Below, in pieces: positions 1 through 6,531 of a stretch of 8,599 nucleotides of DNA. The notes beneath the pieces are model-generated. The model saw only the letters and a program-made list of their open reading frames with translations. It was not told the origin of the DNA and searched no databases. The stretch comes from DATKZB01 sp035528235. Its GTDB lineage: Bacteria > Planctomycetota > Phycisphaerae > FEN-1346. Position numbers and translations under genes: made by a program. Positions within the stretch are counted from its first letter, which is position 1; every line of letters starts with the position of its first letter. Where the stretch lies: contig DATKZB010000345.1 in the NCBI GenBank assembly GCA_035528235.1, forward strand, positions 1 to 8,599. The letters are read 5' to 3'.

Positions 1-238
1 CCGCAAGAAGCCACGTTCGCGACGTCGTGTGACAATGCACTGGATGTCTCCTTCGCGGCGCGTCCGCCAGACGCGGCCCGCAGTCGGTGGGCCGCGGCGC
101 GCCGCGGCCTACAACTTGGCGAACTGTCCTGCTGAGTTTAACCCGGCCGCGCGCGGGTTGGGCCTGCCACTTTGGCGAGATTCCGTCTCGAAGAGGCGCG
201 TGGCCGGGTGACGCAGCGGGCAGCCCGCTCGCCTGCCG
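1..238. other. Unassigned 5' stretch, no supported gene
   Basis: I cannot assign a gene here. On the + strand, frame 1 is open from the window edge to a TGA at 133-135 and would read as a 44-residue tail ending in LGELSC. It could be the 3' end of an upstream gene, but the piece is too short and too arginine/alanine-rich to recognise. Small inverted repeats follow: AACCCG/CGGGTT at 140-145/154-159, CGAGA/TCTCG at 176-180/186-190 and AGCGGG/CCCGCT at 215-220/224-229. None is followed by a T-run, so none is a convincing intrinsic terminator. Short ORFs in this stretch lack a ribosome-binding site and family resemblance. Confidence 0.4.
90..109. repeat. Perfect 20-bp palindrome
   Basis: GGCCGCGGCGCGCCGCGGCC equals its own reverse complement over all 20 bases. 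It has no unpaired loop, so as DNA it is a symmetric site; as RNA only the outer arms could pair, around a GCGC centre. Composition is entirely G and C, so part of the symmetry may be chance in this GC-rich DNA. Function is unknown. Confidence 0.55.
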
Positions 239-309
239 CCTGGCGGCCTTCCCAGGCCGCCAGGAACACACATCAGGCCCCATCGCGGCGGCCTAGGAAG
301 GCCGCCGCG
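239..309. repeat. Twin-hairpin intergenic element with shared GGCGGCCT core
   Basis: Two strong hairpins stand in tandem. The first pairs CCTGGCGGCCT (239-249) with AGGCCGCCAGG (254-264) around the loop TCCC. The second pairs CGCGGCGGCCT (284-294) with AGGCCGCCGCG (299-309) around AGGA. Each has an 11-bp perfect stem and a 4-nt loop, both share the inner arm GGCGGCCT/AGGCCGCC, and 19 nt separate them. Neither is followed by a T-run, so a classical intrinsic terminator is unlikely. The layout resembles a REP doublet and parallels the element at 6327-6416. It lies just upstream of the STAS-ATPase operon, where it could also end transcription from upstream or stabilise an RNA end. Confidence 0.6.
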
Positions 310-341
310 CGACATGCAACGTGGTAGGACTAGACCAGGGC

Positions 342-370
342 TTGCATTGGCCGCAGGACCCCGGTAGCGT
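342..370 (+). promoter_or_regulatory. Weak sigma70-like promoter candidate for the STAS-ATPase operon
   Basis: TTGCAT (342-347) and TAGCGT (365-370) are separated by exactly 17 nt and lie about 54 nt upstream of the GTG start at 424. Each hexamer matches its consensus at only three of six positions, so the support is the spacing and location, not sequence strength. It sits directly after the twin-hairpin element. Confidence 0.25.
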
Positions 371-392
371 AATGCCGGCCGAGGTCAAGGGG

Positions 393-414
393 GCCGCCCG
401 ACGGCGGCGGAGGT
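393..414 (+). promoter_or_regulatory. Shine-Dalgarno site with abutting hairpin
   Basis: GGAGGT (409-414) is a strong ribosome-binding site 9 nt before the GTG at 424 and decides that start. Immediately before it, GCCGCC (393-398) can pair with GGCGGC (403-408) around CGAC, so a 6-bp hairpin ends at the base before the Shine-Dalgarno. Such a stem could influence ribosome loading, but in DNA this GC-rich it may be incidental. Confidence 0.5.
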
Positions 415-423
415 AACGCTGGC

Positions 424-759
424 GTGAGACTCATCGAGCAGCAGTGGGGCGAGGTGATGGTCATCCGGCCCGAAGGGCCGCTGACCGGCGACGAGACCCA
501 GCGGTTCACCGAGCGGTTCGTCCTGGTGGCCGACGGTTGTCGCGGCCGATGCGTGGTGGACGCGTCGGCCGTGCCCTTTGTCGACAGCAAGGGTCTGGAG
601 GCCCTGGTGCGGGCCAACACCCACATGACCCCGACGGGCCGCCCGCTGAAACTGTGCGGCATCAACGATACCATCCGGCAGGTTCTGGAGTTGACGGAAC
701 TGGAGGCCCAGTTCGAGTATTTCGACGACGTCAGCAAGGCCGTCAGGAGTTTCCTGTGA
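424..759 (+). CDS. Single-domain STAS protein (anti-sigma factor antagonist-like)
   Basis: This 111-residue cytoplasmic protein is the size of a stand-alone STAS domain, the fold of SpoIIAA/RsbV anti-anti-sigma factors. The N-terminus has the usual beta-strand pattern (VMVIRPEGPLTGDE), followed by CVVDASAVPFVDSKGLEAL. The D54-S55-K56-G57-L58 segment matches the D-S-x-G-L motif whose serine is phosphorylated by a partner kinase in RsbV-type proteins, so S55 is the candidate phosphoacceptor. The rest (PLKLCGINDTIRQVLELTELEAQFEYFDD) fits the closing strand and helix. GTG 424 is chosen for its GGAGGT site. The stop overlaps the ATPase start by 4 nt (GTGA), implying translational coupling. No sigma factor or anti-sigma kinase is nearby, so the partner may be the downstream motor protein rather than a sigma switch; that is inference. 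Confidence 0.85.
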   Translation: MRLIEQQWGEVMVIRPEGPLTGDETQRFTERFVLVADGCRGRCVVDASAVPFVDSKGLEALVRANTHMTPTGRPLKLCGINDTIRQVLELTELEAQFEYFDDVSKAVRSFL

Positions 760-2519
760 GCCAGTCGGCGCGGCAGAAGAAACGGCTCGGCGAGACGCTG
801 ATGAAGGCCGGCGTGCTCTCGGAGGAGCAACTGGCCGGCGCCCTGTCGGAGCAGAAGTTCACCGGCCGGCTGCTGGGCGAGGTTCTGCTCGCCCAGAGCA
901 TGGTCACCCCGGCGATGGTCATCCGGGTCCTGGCCGAGTTGCTGGGCGTCAAGGGCTGCCAGTTGCGCCACGGCCTGATTGACCCGATGCTGCTCGACCT
1001 CATCGGACCCAAGGAAGCCAGGCGGCTGAAGGTGCTGCCGATGTTCCTGGTCGAGGACACGCTGACCGTGGCCATGGCCGAGCCGCAGTCGCTGCCTACG
1101 AGCGACCAGTTGCGACTGGTGACCGGGTGCAAGATCCGGCCGGTGCTGGCCATCGAGTCCGAGCTCATGGAGTTCATCGAGCGATACTCCGGCGGCGAGA
1201 CCGACATGGGCGCCTTCATGGCCTCTCTGGCCAAGACCGACGTGTCGGTCATGGAGCAGGAGAAGGTCGACGAGCCCGTCGTGACCGTGATCGAGCGGAC
1301 CGACGGCGAAAGCCCCGTCGTCGACCTCATCAACATGGTCCTGCTGACGGCCATCCGCGACGGCGCCAGCGACATCCACATCGAGCCGGAGCGCAAGGGC
1401 ACCCGCCGGGGCACGCGCATCCGCTATCGGATTGACGGCCGACTGAGGGACCTCGTCAAGCCGCCCACCGGCATGCATGCCGCGCTCACGTCGCGCGTCA
1501 AGGTCATCGGCAAGATGAACATCGCCGAGAAACGTCTGCCGCAGGAGGGCCGCGTCCGCGTGGTGGCCGAGAAACGCGAGATCGACCTGCGCGTCTCCAG
1601 CATGCCCACGCTGCTGGGCGAGAAGGTCGTCCTGCGGATCCTCGACAAGGCGAACCTGCATCAACGCATGGAGGACCTCGGTTTCCGGGCCGAGGCCCTC
1701 AACGCGTTCCGCCGCATGCTCCGCGAGCCCAACGGCCTGGTGCTCGTTACCGGGCCGACCGGCAGCGGCAAGACCACGACGCTGTACTCGGCCCTCGACG
1801 TCATCCGCAACCCGGAACTCAACATTCTGACCGTCGAGGACCCCGTCGAGTACCAACTCGACATGATCAACCAGGTCCAGGTCCAGTCGGCCATCGGGAT
1901 GACGTTCGCCCGGGTGCTTCGGAGCATGTTGCGGCAGGACCCCGACGTCATCATGGTGGGCGAGGTCCGCGACGAGGAGACCGCGCGCGTGGCCGTCCAG
2001 GCCGCCCTCACGGGGCACCTCGTCCTGGCCACACTCCACACCAACGACGCCCCCGGGGCGGTGGCGCGGCTGCTGGACATGCACATCGAACCGTACCTGC
2101 TCTCGGGCGCCCTCATCGGGGCCGTGGCCCAGCGGCTCGCCAGGACCGTCTGCGAGAACTGCGCGACCACCTACCAGCCGGCCGCCAACGTGCTGAAGGA
2201 TGCGGGCCTCGCCGGAAAGACCGGCCTGGTCTTCCGCCGGGGCGAGGGGTGCGAGAGGTGTCACAACTCCGGGTTCCGCGGCCGCACCGGCATCTACGAG
2301 GTCATGGAAGTGACGCCCGCCCTGCGGGGGCTCATCCACCGAGCCACGCCGGCGCACGAGTTGCGCGACGCCCTGCACGGTACCGACTTCCTGACGCTCC
2401 GCGAGGAAGGCGTCCTCATGGCCACCGAGGGTAAGACCACCCTCGAAGAGGTCATCAGCGTCACCCACGGCGAGGGCGTCAGAGTCCTGACCGAGGACGC
2501 CGCCAGCGACCCGGCCTGA
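756..2519 (+). CDS. GspE/PilB-family secretion/pilus ATPase with N-terminal MshEN-like domain
   Basis: This 587-residue hexameric-type ATPase would power a type IV pilus or type II secretion assembly at the inner membrane. An N-terminal MshEN/T2SSE_N module spans residues 10-62. The core shows ASDIHIEP (204-211), Walker A GPTGSGKTTT (333-342, K339), the Asp box ILTVEDPVEY (357-366), the Walker B region QDPDVIMVGEVRD (394-406, E403) and the His box TGHLVLATLHTNDA (419-432). A tetracysteine zinc motif follows, CENC (466-469) and CERC (499-502). These features are those of extension ATPases (PilB/GspE/MshE); retraction PilT lacks the N-domain and zinc site. Length is normal and every catalytic motif is intact. 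GTG 756 is chosen because AGGAG (745-749) precedes it by 6 nt and it overlaps the STAS stop; the frame is open further upstream, but that part overlaps the STAS gene. No other pilus or secretion gene is in the window, so pilB versus gspE cannot be decided. Confidence 0.95.
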   Translation: MSQSARQKKRLGETLMKAGVLSEEQLAGALSEQKFTGRLLGEVLLAQSMVTPAMVIRVLAELLGVKGCQLRHGLIDPMLLDLIGPKEARRLKVLPMFLVEDTLTVAMAEPQSLPTSDQLRLVTGCKIRPVLAIESELMEFIERYSGGETDMGAFMASLAKTDVSVMEQEKVDEPVVTVIERTDGESPVVDLINMVLLTAIRDGASDIHIEPERKGTRRGTRIRYRIDGRLRDLVKPPTGMHAALTSRVKVIGKMNIAEKRLPQEGRVRVVAEKREIDLRVSSMPTLLGEKVVLRILDKANLHQRMEDLGFRAEALNAFRRMLREPNGLVLVTGPTGSGKTTTLYSALDVIRNPELNILTVEDPVEYQLDMINQVQVQSAIGMTFARVLRSMLRQDPDVIMVGEVRDEETARVAVQAALTGHLVLATLHTNDAPGAVARLLDMHIEPYLLSGALIGAVAQRLARTVCENCATTYQPAANVLKDAGLAGKTGLVFRRGEGCERCHNSGFRGRTGIYEVMEVTPALRGLIHRATPAHELRDALHGTDFLTLREEGVLMATEGKTTLEEVISVTHGEGVRVLTEDAASDPA

Positions 2520-2776
2520 CGGCGTTCCCCGCGCGGGCCCGGGGCCTATCCTGACCACGCAGGGCGAACCGTTCCCCGACTTCTATTTCCATGGCGCGAA
2601 ACTGATGAAGGCGTTCGCCCTGCCGGGCGAGGCCGAGCGCCCGGGCGGCGGCCGGTAGAAATGACCTTTCTGGAGACGGCGCCGGGCGTGTAGAATCGGG
2701 GTGGTCGCGCGGCCGGGTGAAGACGCTTCGCCGGCCGGGTCCACGGCAGACGTCCCCTGAGGCGAGAGGAGCCACG
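2520..2776. other. Intergenic region between the ATPase and lactonase operons
   Basis: This 257-bp gap starts with a modest hairpin, CCCCG (2527-2531) with CGGGG (2540-2544), and no T-run, so termination after the ATPase is only weakly supported. The + frame from 2521 to the TAG at 2656-2658 is open and reads a protein-like stretch including GEPFPDFYFHGAKLMKAF. It has no ribosome-binding site and its only in-frame ATG (2605) leaves 17 codons, so I do not call it a gene; a decayed fragment is possible. A promoter candidate for the lactonase lies further downstream. Confidence 0.45.
2667..2696 (+). promoter_or_regulatory. Possible promoter for the lactonase-glycosidase operon
   Basis: TAGAAT (2691-2696) matches the -10 consensus TATAAT at five of six positions and stands out in an otherwise GC-rich stretch. 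The best -35 at normal distance, TTTCTG (2667-2672, 18-nt spacer), is poor. The -10 is 80 nt upstream of the ATG at 2777, leaving a leader of about 70 nt. The call rests on the -10 alone. Confidence 0.3.
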
Positions 2777-3673
2777 ATGAGAATCATAAGCGTGTTGGCG
2801 GTACTGGTGCCCGTGCTGATTTTTGCCGCGATGGGCCGCGGCGCCGAGGAAGGCATCCTGGCGCCGGGCGCCAAGGTCGAAAAACTGGCCGACGGGTTCA
2901 AATTCACCGAGGGGCCCGCGCCCGACGCCCAGGGCAACGTCTACTTCACCGACCAGCCCAACGACCGCATCCTCAAGTGGAGCGTCGAGGGGAAACTCTC
3001 GACCTTCATGCAGCCGTGCGGGCGATCGAACGGCCTGTACGTCGACCGCCAGGGCAACCTGATCGCCTGCGCCGACGAGCAGAACCAGTTGTGGTCCATC
3101 GGCCCCGACAAGAAGGTCACCGTCCTGGTCAAGGACTACCAGGGCAAACTCCTGAACGGTCCCAACGACCTATGGGTCCGGCCCGACGGCGGCATCTACT
3201 TCACCGACCCCCTCTACAAACGCCCCTACTGGAAACGCGGGCCCATGGAGCAGGACGGCCAGTGCGTCTACTACCTGGCGCCCGACCTGAAAACCCTCTC
3301 GCGCGTGGCCGACGACCTGAAACAGCCCAACGGTATCATCGGCACGCCTGACGGCAAACGCCTTTACGTGGCCGACATCGGCGCCGGCAAGACCTACGTC
3401 TACGACATCCAGGCCGACGGCACCCTGGCCGGCAAGACGCTCTTCTGCGAGATGGGTTCCGACGGCATGACACTCGACGCCCAGGGTAACCTGTACCTCA
3501 CGGGCAAGGGCGTGACCGTGTTCGACAAGACCGGCAAGAAGATTGAGCACATTGCCATCGACGAGGGCTGGACGGCCAACGCCTGTTTCGGCGGCAAGGA
3601 CCGCCACACCCTCTTCATCACTGCCGGCAAAGGACTGTACGCCATTCGGACGCGCGTCAAGGGCGCCCAGTGA
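2777..3673 (+). CDS. Exported SMP-30/gluconolactonase-family protein
   Basis: This 298-residue six-bladed beta-propeller enzyme of the SMP-30/gluconolactonase/LRE-like family likely hydrolyses a sugar lactone using a divalent metal. Residues 1-23 are a Sec-type signal peptide (MRIISVLAVL, hydrophobic core, cleavage near GRGA), so it works outside the cytoplasm. Repeated blade motifs of the form DAQGNVYFTD or DRQGNLI are clear. Metal and active-site residues known from the family have matches at E45 (FTEGP), N130 (GPNDL), N185 (QPNGI) and D229 (SDGM), so it looks catalytically intact. ATG 2777 is chosen because AGGAG (2767-2771) precedes it by 5 nt and the signal peptide begins there; the frame is open upstream to 2717, but that extension would bury the signal peptide. 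Its TGA overlaps the next start (TGATG). The actual lactone is unknown. Confidence 0.9.
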   Translation: MRIISVLAVLVPVLIFAAMGRGAEEGILAPGAKVEKLADGFKFTEGPAPDAQGNVYFTDQPNDRILKWSVEGKLSTFMQPCGRSNGLYVDRQGNLIACADEQNQLWSIGPDKKVTVLVKDYQGKLLNGPNDLWVRPDGGIYFTDPLYKRPYWKRGPMEQDGQCVYYLAPDLKTLSRVADDLKQPNGIIGTPDGKRLYVADIGAGKTYVYDIQADGTLAGKTLFCEMGSDGMTLDAQGNLYLTGKGVTVFDKTGKKIEHIAIDEGWTANACFGGKDRHTLFITAGKGLYAIRTRVKGAQ

Positions 3674-6261
3674 TGCTTACCCGCCGGCGACTTCTGTGGC
3701 TTGCGTTGGGCGCGGCCGTCGCCCTGGCGGCCGCAGCGCCCGCCGCGGCCGGTGTGTGGGTCCGCTTCCGGATGCTCGAACCCAAGGGGGCCGCGTACTA
3801 CGTCCGCCTCGGCGGGTACATCCACAACGACCCGTGGTATCTACCGCAGGCCGTCTGGCCCGACAGGGCCGACAAGGACACGGCCGCGCGCCTCGCCTCG
3901 GGCGAGTGGACGGCGTGGTTCGACCTGGCCGAGCACGCGGGCAAGCGGATGCACGGCCGGCTGATGCGGGCGGGAGGCGTGGCCGAGTTTCCGAACGTCA
4001 CGGCCGACTTTATTGCCGACCCGCCGGCCGAGGGCCGACGCGTCGCCATCGAACTCGCCACCGAGCCCCAGGCCAAGGCCGTCGTCAAACGCTTCGAGGA
4101 ATCCTACACCGGGTCGCTCACCAGTTTCCTGGTCTCGCCCGACCTGAAGCGCGATGCGGCCGACCTGGAGACCGCCGCCCAGATGACCGAGCGCCGCCTG
4201 GGCTGGGCACGCCGGGCCACGGGCGGCAAGCGGGTCGCGCCGAAGCGGCTGCTCGTCCAGACGAGTTTCTGGGGTCCGCAGCGGCCCGAACTCAACCTGA
4301 AGGAGGCCGAGGTCCTGTGGCTCCTGGGCTTCAATATCGTCGGCAACCAGATGAAGGAGGTCCGCGAGACGTTCGACCTCCTCGCGCCGGGGCACACGCA
4401 CGACGTCGACTTCGGCCCCGCCGCCACGCGCGAAAAGATCGACGCCACGATGCAGCAGCACGCCGCCCGCAACAAGGAGACCTTCGCGCCGGGCGTGCCG
4501 TTCGGCTTCTCCGACGAGATCGTTTGCCGGCCGCCCATCGGGGAGAACGAGCAGGCGCTCGCCCACTTCCACGCGTGGCTGGCCGAGAAGAAGATTCCGC
4601 CGCAGTCGCTCGGCGTCCAGCGCCTTGACGAGGTCGTGCCCATCGAGACGCCTGACGTGCTCCGCACGCGCCTCAAGGAGAACCCCGCTGCCGCGCGCCG
4701 GATCTTCTACCACACGTCGCGCTTTCGGCAGGACGCGATGACCCAGCGCGTCCGCTGGAACAGCGAGGCCCTGCACAGGCACTTCGGCGGCGAGCCCGTC
4801 ACGACCACGCTCGTGGCCGACCATCCGTACTTCGGCGGGTCGGGCCTCGGTATGGGCATGACGCCCAACGCCTGCTGGGGCGGGTACCCGCTGGCGGCCG
4901 ACTGGTTCGACCTGGCCCGCGCCAAGGTCGTCGACATGATCGGCATCGAAGACTGGATGGGCCTCCAATACATGTACGGCCCGGGCTCCACCTGGGAGGG
5001 GTTTCAACTGATGGGGTTCCAGGCGGCCATCTTCCGCAGCGGCAGCCGTGGCACCATGCCCATCATGGCCTGGATCACTCCCAGCGACGAGACCAACCTG
5101 CGTCTGAAGTCCGCGTCGGCACTGTGCCAGGGCGCCCGGCACTTCTTCTACTGGACCTACGGGCCCACTGCCACGAGCACCGAGAATTACTGGTCCGACC
5201 TGCCGAGCGCCTACGACGGCATCGCCGCCATGACGCGGCACCTGGCGGCGGCCGAACCGGTGCTCGCGACCGGCCGCACGCGCCCCACGCGCCTCGCGCT
5301 CCTCTACAGCATCTCGGCCGATCTCTGGCAGCCGTTCGGGTACGTCCACATGCTGGAGCGGCGGCTGACGTACTTCGCCCTGGTGCACGAGCAGTACCTC
5401 GTCGACATGCTGAGCGAGGAGGACGTCGAGGCCGGACGCCTGGCCGACTACGATTGCCTGTACACGGTCGACCCATGCATCCGCGCGAAGGCCGCCCAGG
5501 CCATCCGCCAGTGGGTCGAGGCCGGCGGGCATCTCTACGGTGCCTGCGCCGCGGGCAGCCGGGACGAGTTCAATGAGCCGGCGGCCGGTCTGGCGCCGGT
5601 CTTCGGCATCCGGCCCGAGGTCCGGGCGACCGCCCAGCCGGGCCGGTACGGCGTCCGCGGGGCGCTCAACGACATCGCGTACGTCGACCAGGTCCGCCCC
5701 GACCGCGGCGCCACCGGCTCGGCGCTGGTCGACTTTGGCGTCATCGGCGCGAAGGTCTCGTTCGTGCCGGCCGGCAGCACGGTCGTCGGCACGTTCAACG
5801 ACGGGTCGCCCGCCGCGGTCGAGAACACCTTCGGCAAGGGCAAGGCCGTGTACGTGGGCGCGTGCCCGGCCATCGCGTACGCCAAGGAGGCGAAGTTCGT
5901 CCCCGACCGGCTGGCCGAGAAGTGGCCCGCGCTGCTTCGGGGATTCATCACGTCGCTCGCGCAGCAGCGCGGCGTGCCGCGGCTGGTCAGGCTCTCGCAT
6001 CCGGTGGTCGAGGCGGGCATCTACGACGCCGAGGGCGGCACGGCGGTGGTCCTGGCGAACTTCACGTACGAGCCCATCCGGGGCCTCGGCGTAACGATTC
6101 CCGTCGGCCGGCCTGTGAAGTCGGTCCGCTCGGTCGAGAAGGGGCCGCTCAAGTTCACGGTTACCGCGCGGCCGGCTTCGGCGCAGGCGGCGGGGCCGTT
6201 CGACCGCGACGTGACGCTGCGGCTGGACCTCGGCCTGACCGACATCGTCCTGGTCGAGTGA
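3673..6261 (+). CDS. Large exported glycoside-hydrolase-like protein with GH42-type trimerisation domain
   Basis: This 862-residue protein is not assigned to a known family. Residues 1-26 are a signal peptide with a Tat-like start (TRRRLLW) and an alanine-rich core. About 27-180 looks like an N-terminal beta domain. About 185-525 looks like a TIM barrel, with strands such as LLGFNIVGNQ, VPFGFSDEI and PIMAWITPSDE and many aromatics. Acidic residues at likely strand ends are D281/E282, E426/D427 and E473; which are catalytic cannot be settled here. From 537 (RLALLYSISADLW) to about 745 the sequence resembles the amidotransferase-like trimerisation domain of GH42 beta-galactosidases, including AAVENTFGKGKAVYVG (714-729). 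About 770-862 is a C-terminal beta domain. ATG 3673 overlaps the lactonase stop by one base; GTG 3670 is an alternative adding one residue. AAGGG (3659-3663) may serve as its ribosome-binding site, and translation is probably coupled. A glycosidase acting on a plant or algal glycan is plausible, not shown. Confidence 0.75.
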   Translation: MLTRRRLLWLALGAAVALAAAAPAAAGVWVRFRMLEPKGAAYYVRLGGYIHNDPWYLPQAVWPDRADKDTAARLASGEWTAWFDLAEHAGKRMHGRLMRAGGVAEFPNVTADFIADPPAEGRRVAIELATEPQAKAVVKRFEESYTGSLTSFLVSPDLKRDAADLETAAQMTERRLGWARRATGGKRVAPKRLLVQTSFWGPQRPELNLKEAEVLWLLGFNIVGNQMKEVRETFDLLAPGHTHDVDFGPAATREKIDATMQQHAARNKETFAPGVPFGFSDEIVCRPPIGENEQALAHFHAWLAEKKIPPQSLGVQRLDEVVPIETPDVLRTRLKENPAAARRIFYHTSRFRQDAMTQRVRWNSEALHRHFGGEPVTTTLVADHPYFGGSGLGMGMTPNACWGGYPLAADWFDLARAKVVDMIGIEDWMGLQYMYGPGSTWEGFQLMGFQAAIFRSGSRGTMPIMAWITPSDETNLRLKSASALCQGARHFFYWTYGPTATSTENYWSDLPSAYDGIAAMTRHLAAAEPVLATGRTRPTRLALLYSISADLWQPFGYVHMLERRLTYFALVHEQYLVDMLSEEDVEAGRLADYDCLYTVDPCIRAKAAQAIRQWVEAGGHLYGACAAGSRDEFNEPAAGLAPVFGIRPEVRATAQPGRYGVRGALNDIAYVDQVRPDRGATGSALVDFGVIGAKVSFVPAGSTVVGTFNDGSPAAVENTFGKGKAVYVGACPAIAYAKEAKFVPDRLAEKWPALLRGFITSLAQQRGVPRLVRLSHPVVEAGIYDAEGGTAVVLANFTYEPIRGLGVTIPVGRPVKSVRSVEKGPLKFTVTARPASAQAAGPFDRDVTLRLDLGLTDIVLVE

Positions 6262-6531
6262 CGGTGCCATGGCCCCGGCGGCCTGGCGCACGTGCGGGAG
6301 GATGGCTTGGCAAGACGCTGATTATGGGGTGGCATGCCCACGCCGCTGTTAGCGTGGGCATGTCGCACGTGAGCCAGGGAGCATGCCCAGGCAACGGCGG
6401 CCTGGGCATGCCACCCGCCTTGGCAACTCTTGACAGACCCCCCGCTTGGTGGGGCCTCAAAGCAATTGCATCGGCCGGCGGATTGGTGTATTCAGGCAGT
6501 CAGAGACACCACCGCAGGAAGGAGCCTGGCC
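6262..6531. other. Intergenic region with palindromic element and leader of the oxidoreductase gene
   Basis: This 270-bp gap separates the glycosidase-like gene from the oxidoreductase. No coding region is supported. CGCACGTG occurs twice (6287-6294 and 6364-6371); the second copy lies between the two hairpins of the 6327-6416 element. TTGACA (6430-6435) is a perfect -35 hexamer, but no -10 lies 16-18 nt downstream, so I do not call a promoter. A C-run and G-run (6439-6442/6451-6454) could pair weakly. No T-run follows any hairpin. The far end carries the strong AAGGAG ribosome-binding site (6519-6524). Confidence 0.6.
6327..6416. repeat. REPIN-like element: two hairpins within 14-bp terminal inverted repeats
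   Basis: The 90-bp element begins with GGGTGGCATGCCCA (6327-6340) and ends with its exact reverse complement TGGGCATGCCACCC (6403-6416). Each end also lies in its own hairpin. CATGCCCACGC (6333-6343) pairs with GCGTGGGCATG (6352-6362) over an 8-nt loop, and GCATGCCCAGGC (6381-6392) pairs with GCCTGGGCATGC (6400-6411) over a 7-nt loop. An 18-nt spacer separates them. Two inverted palindromic units with a short spacer is the plan of a REP doublet (REPIN), which elsewhere is mobilised by a REP-associated tyrosine transposase (RAYT). No transposase is in the window. Lying after the glycosidase-like gene, it may also act in 3'-end processing or termination. Confidence 0.7.

Noticed and set aside
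239..309. Rho-independent terminator or CRISPR-like repeats
   Set aside because: The hairpins lack a following T-run, and two copies with a single 19-nt spacer do not make a CRISPR array; no cas gene is present.
29..315. Short overlapping ORFs on both strands in the first 315 bases
   Set aside because: None has a ribosome-binding site or recognisable family, and they run through palindromes and hairpins.
444..755. Upstream extension of the ATPase reading frame
   Set aside because: The frame is open from 444 but overlaps the STAS gene in another frame and reads Arg/Gly/Pro-rich sequence. GTG 756 has a good ribosome-binding site and starts just before the MshEN-like domain.
330..2558. 742-residue open frame on the minus strand
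   Set aside because: It lies wholly opposite the STAS and ATPase genes, whose motifs are unmistakable. Its translation is Asp/Gly/His/Arg-rich without family resemblance, as expected of an antisense shadow in high-GC DNA.
3841..6291. 816-residue open frame on the minus strand
   Set aside because: It mirrors the glycosidase-like gene; composition is biased and no domain is recognisable. The + strand gene has a signal peptide, domain motifs and a coupled start.
6430..6435. Perfect TTGACA as a -35 box for the oxidoreductase gene
   Set aside because: No plausible -10 hexamer occurs 15-19 nt downstream; the bases there are GGCCTC-like. I also looked for a sigma54 site around TTGGCAACTC and found the spacing wrong.
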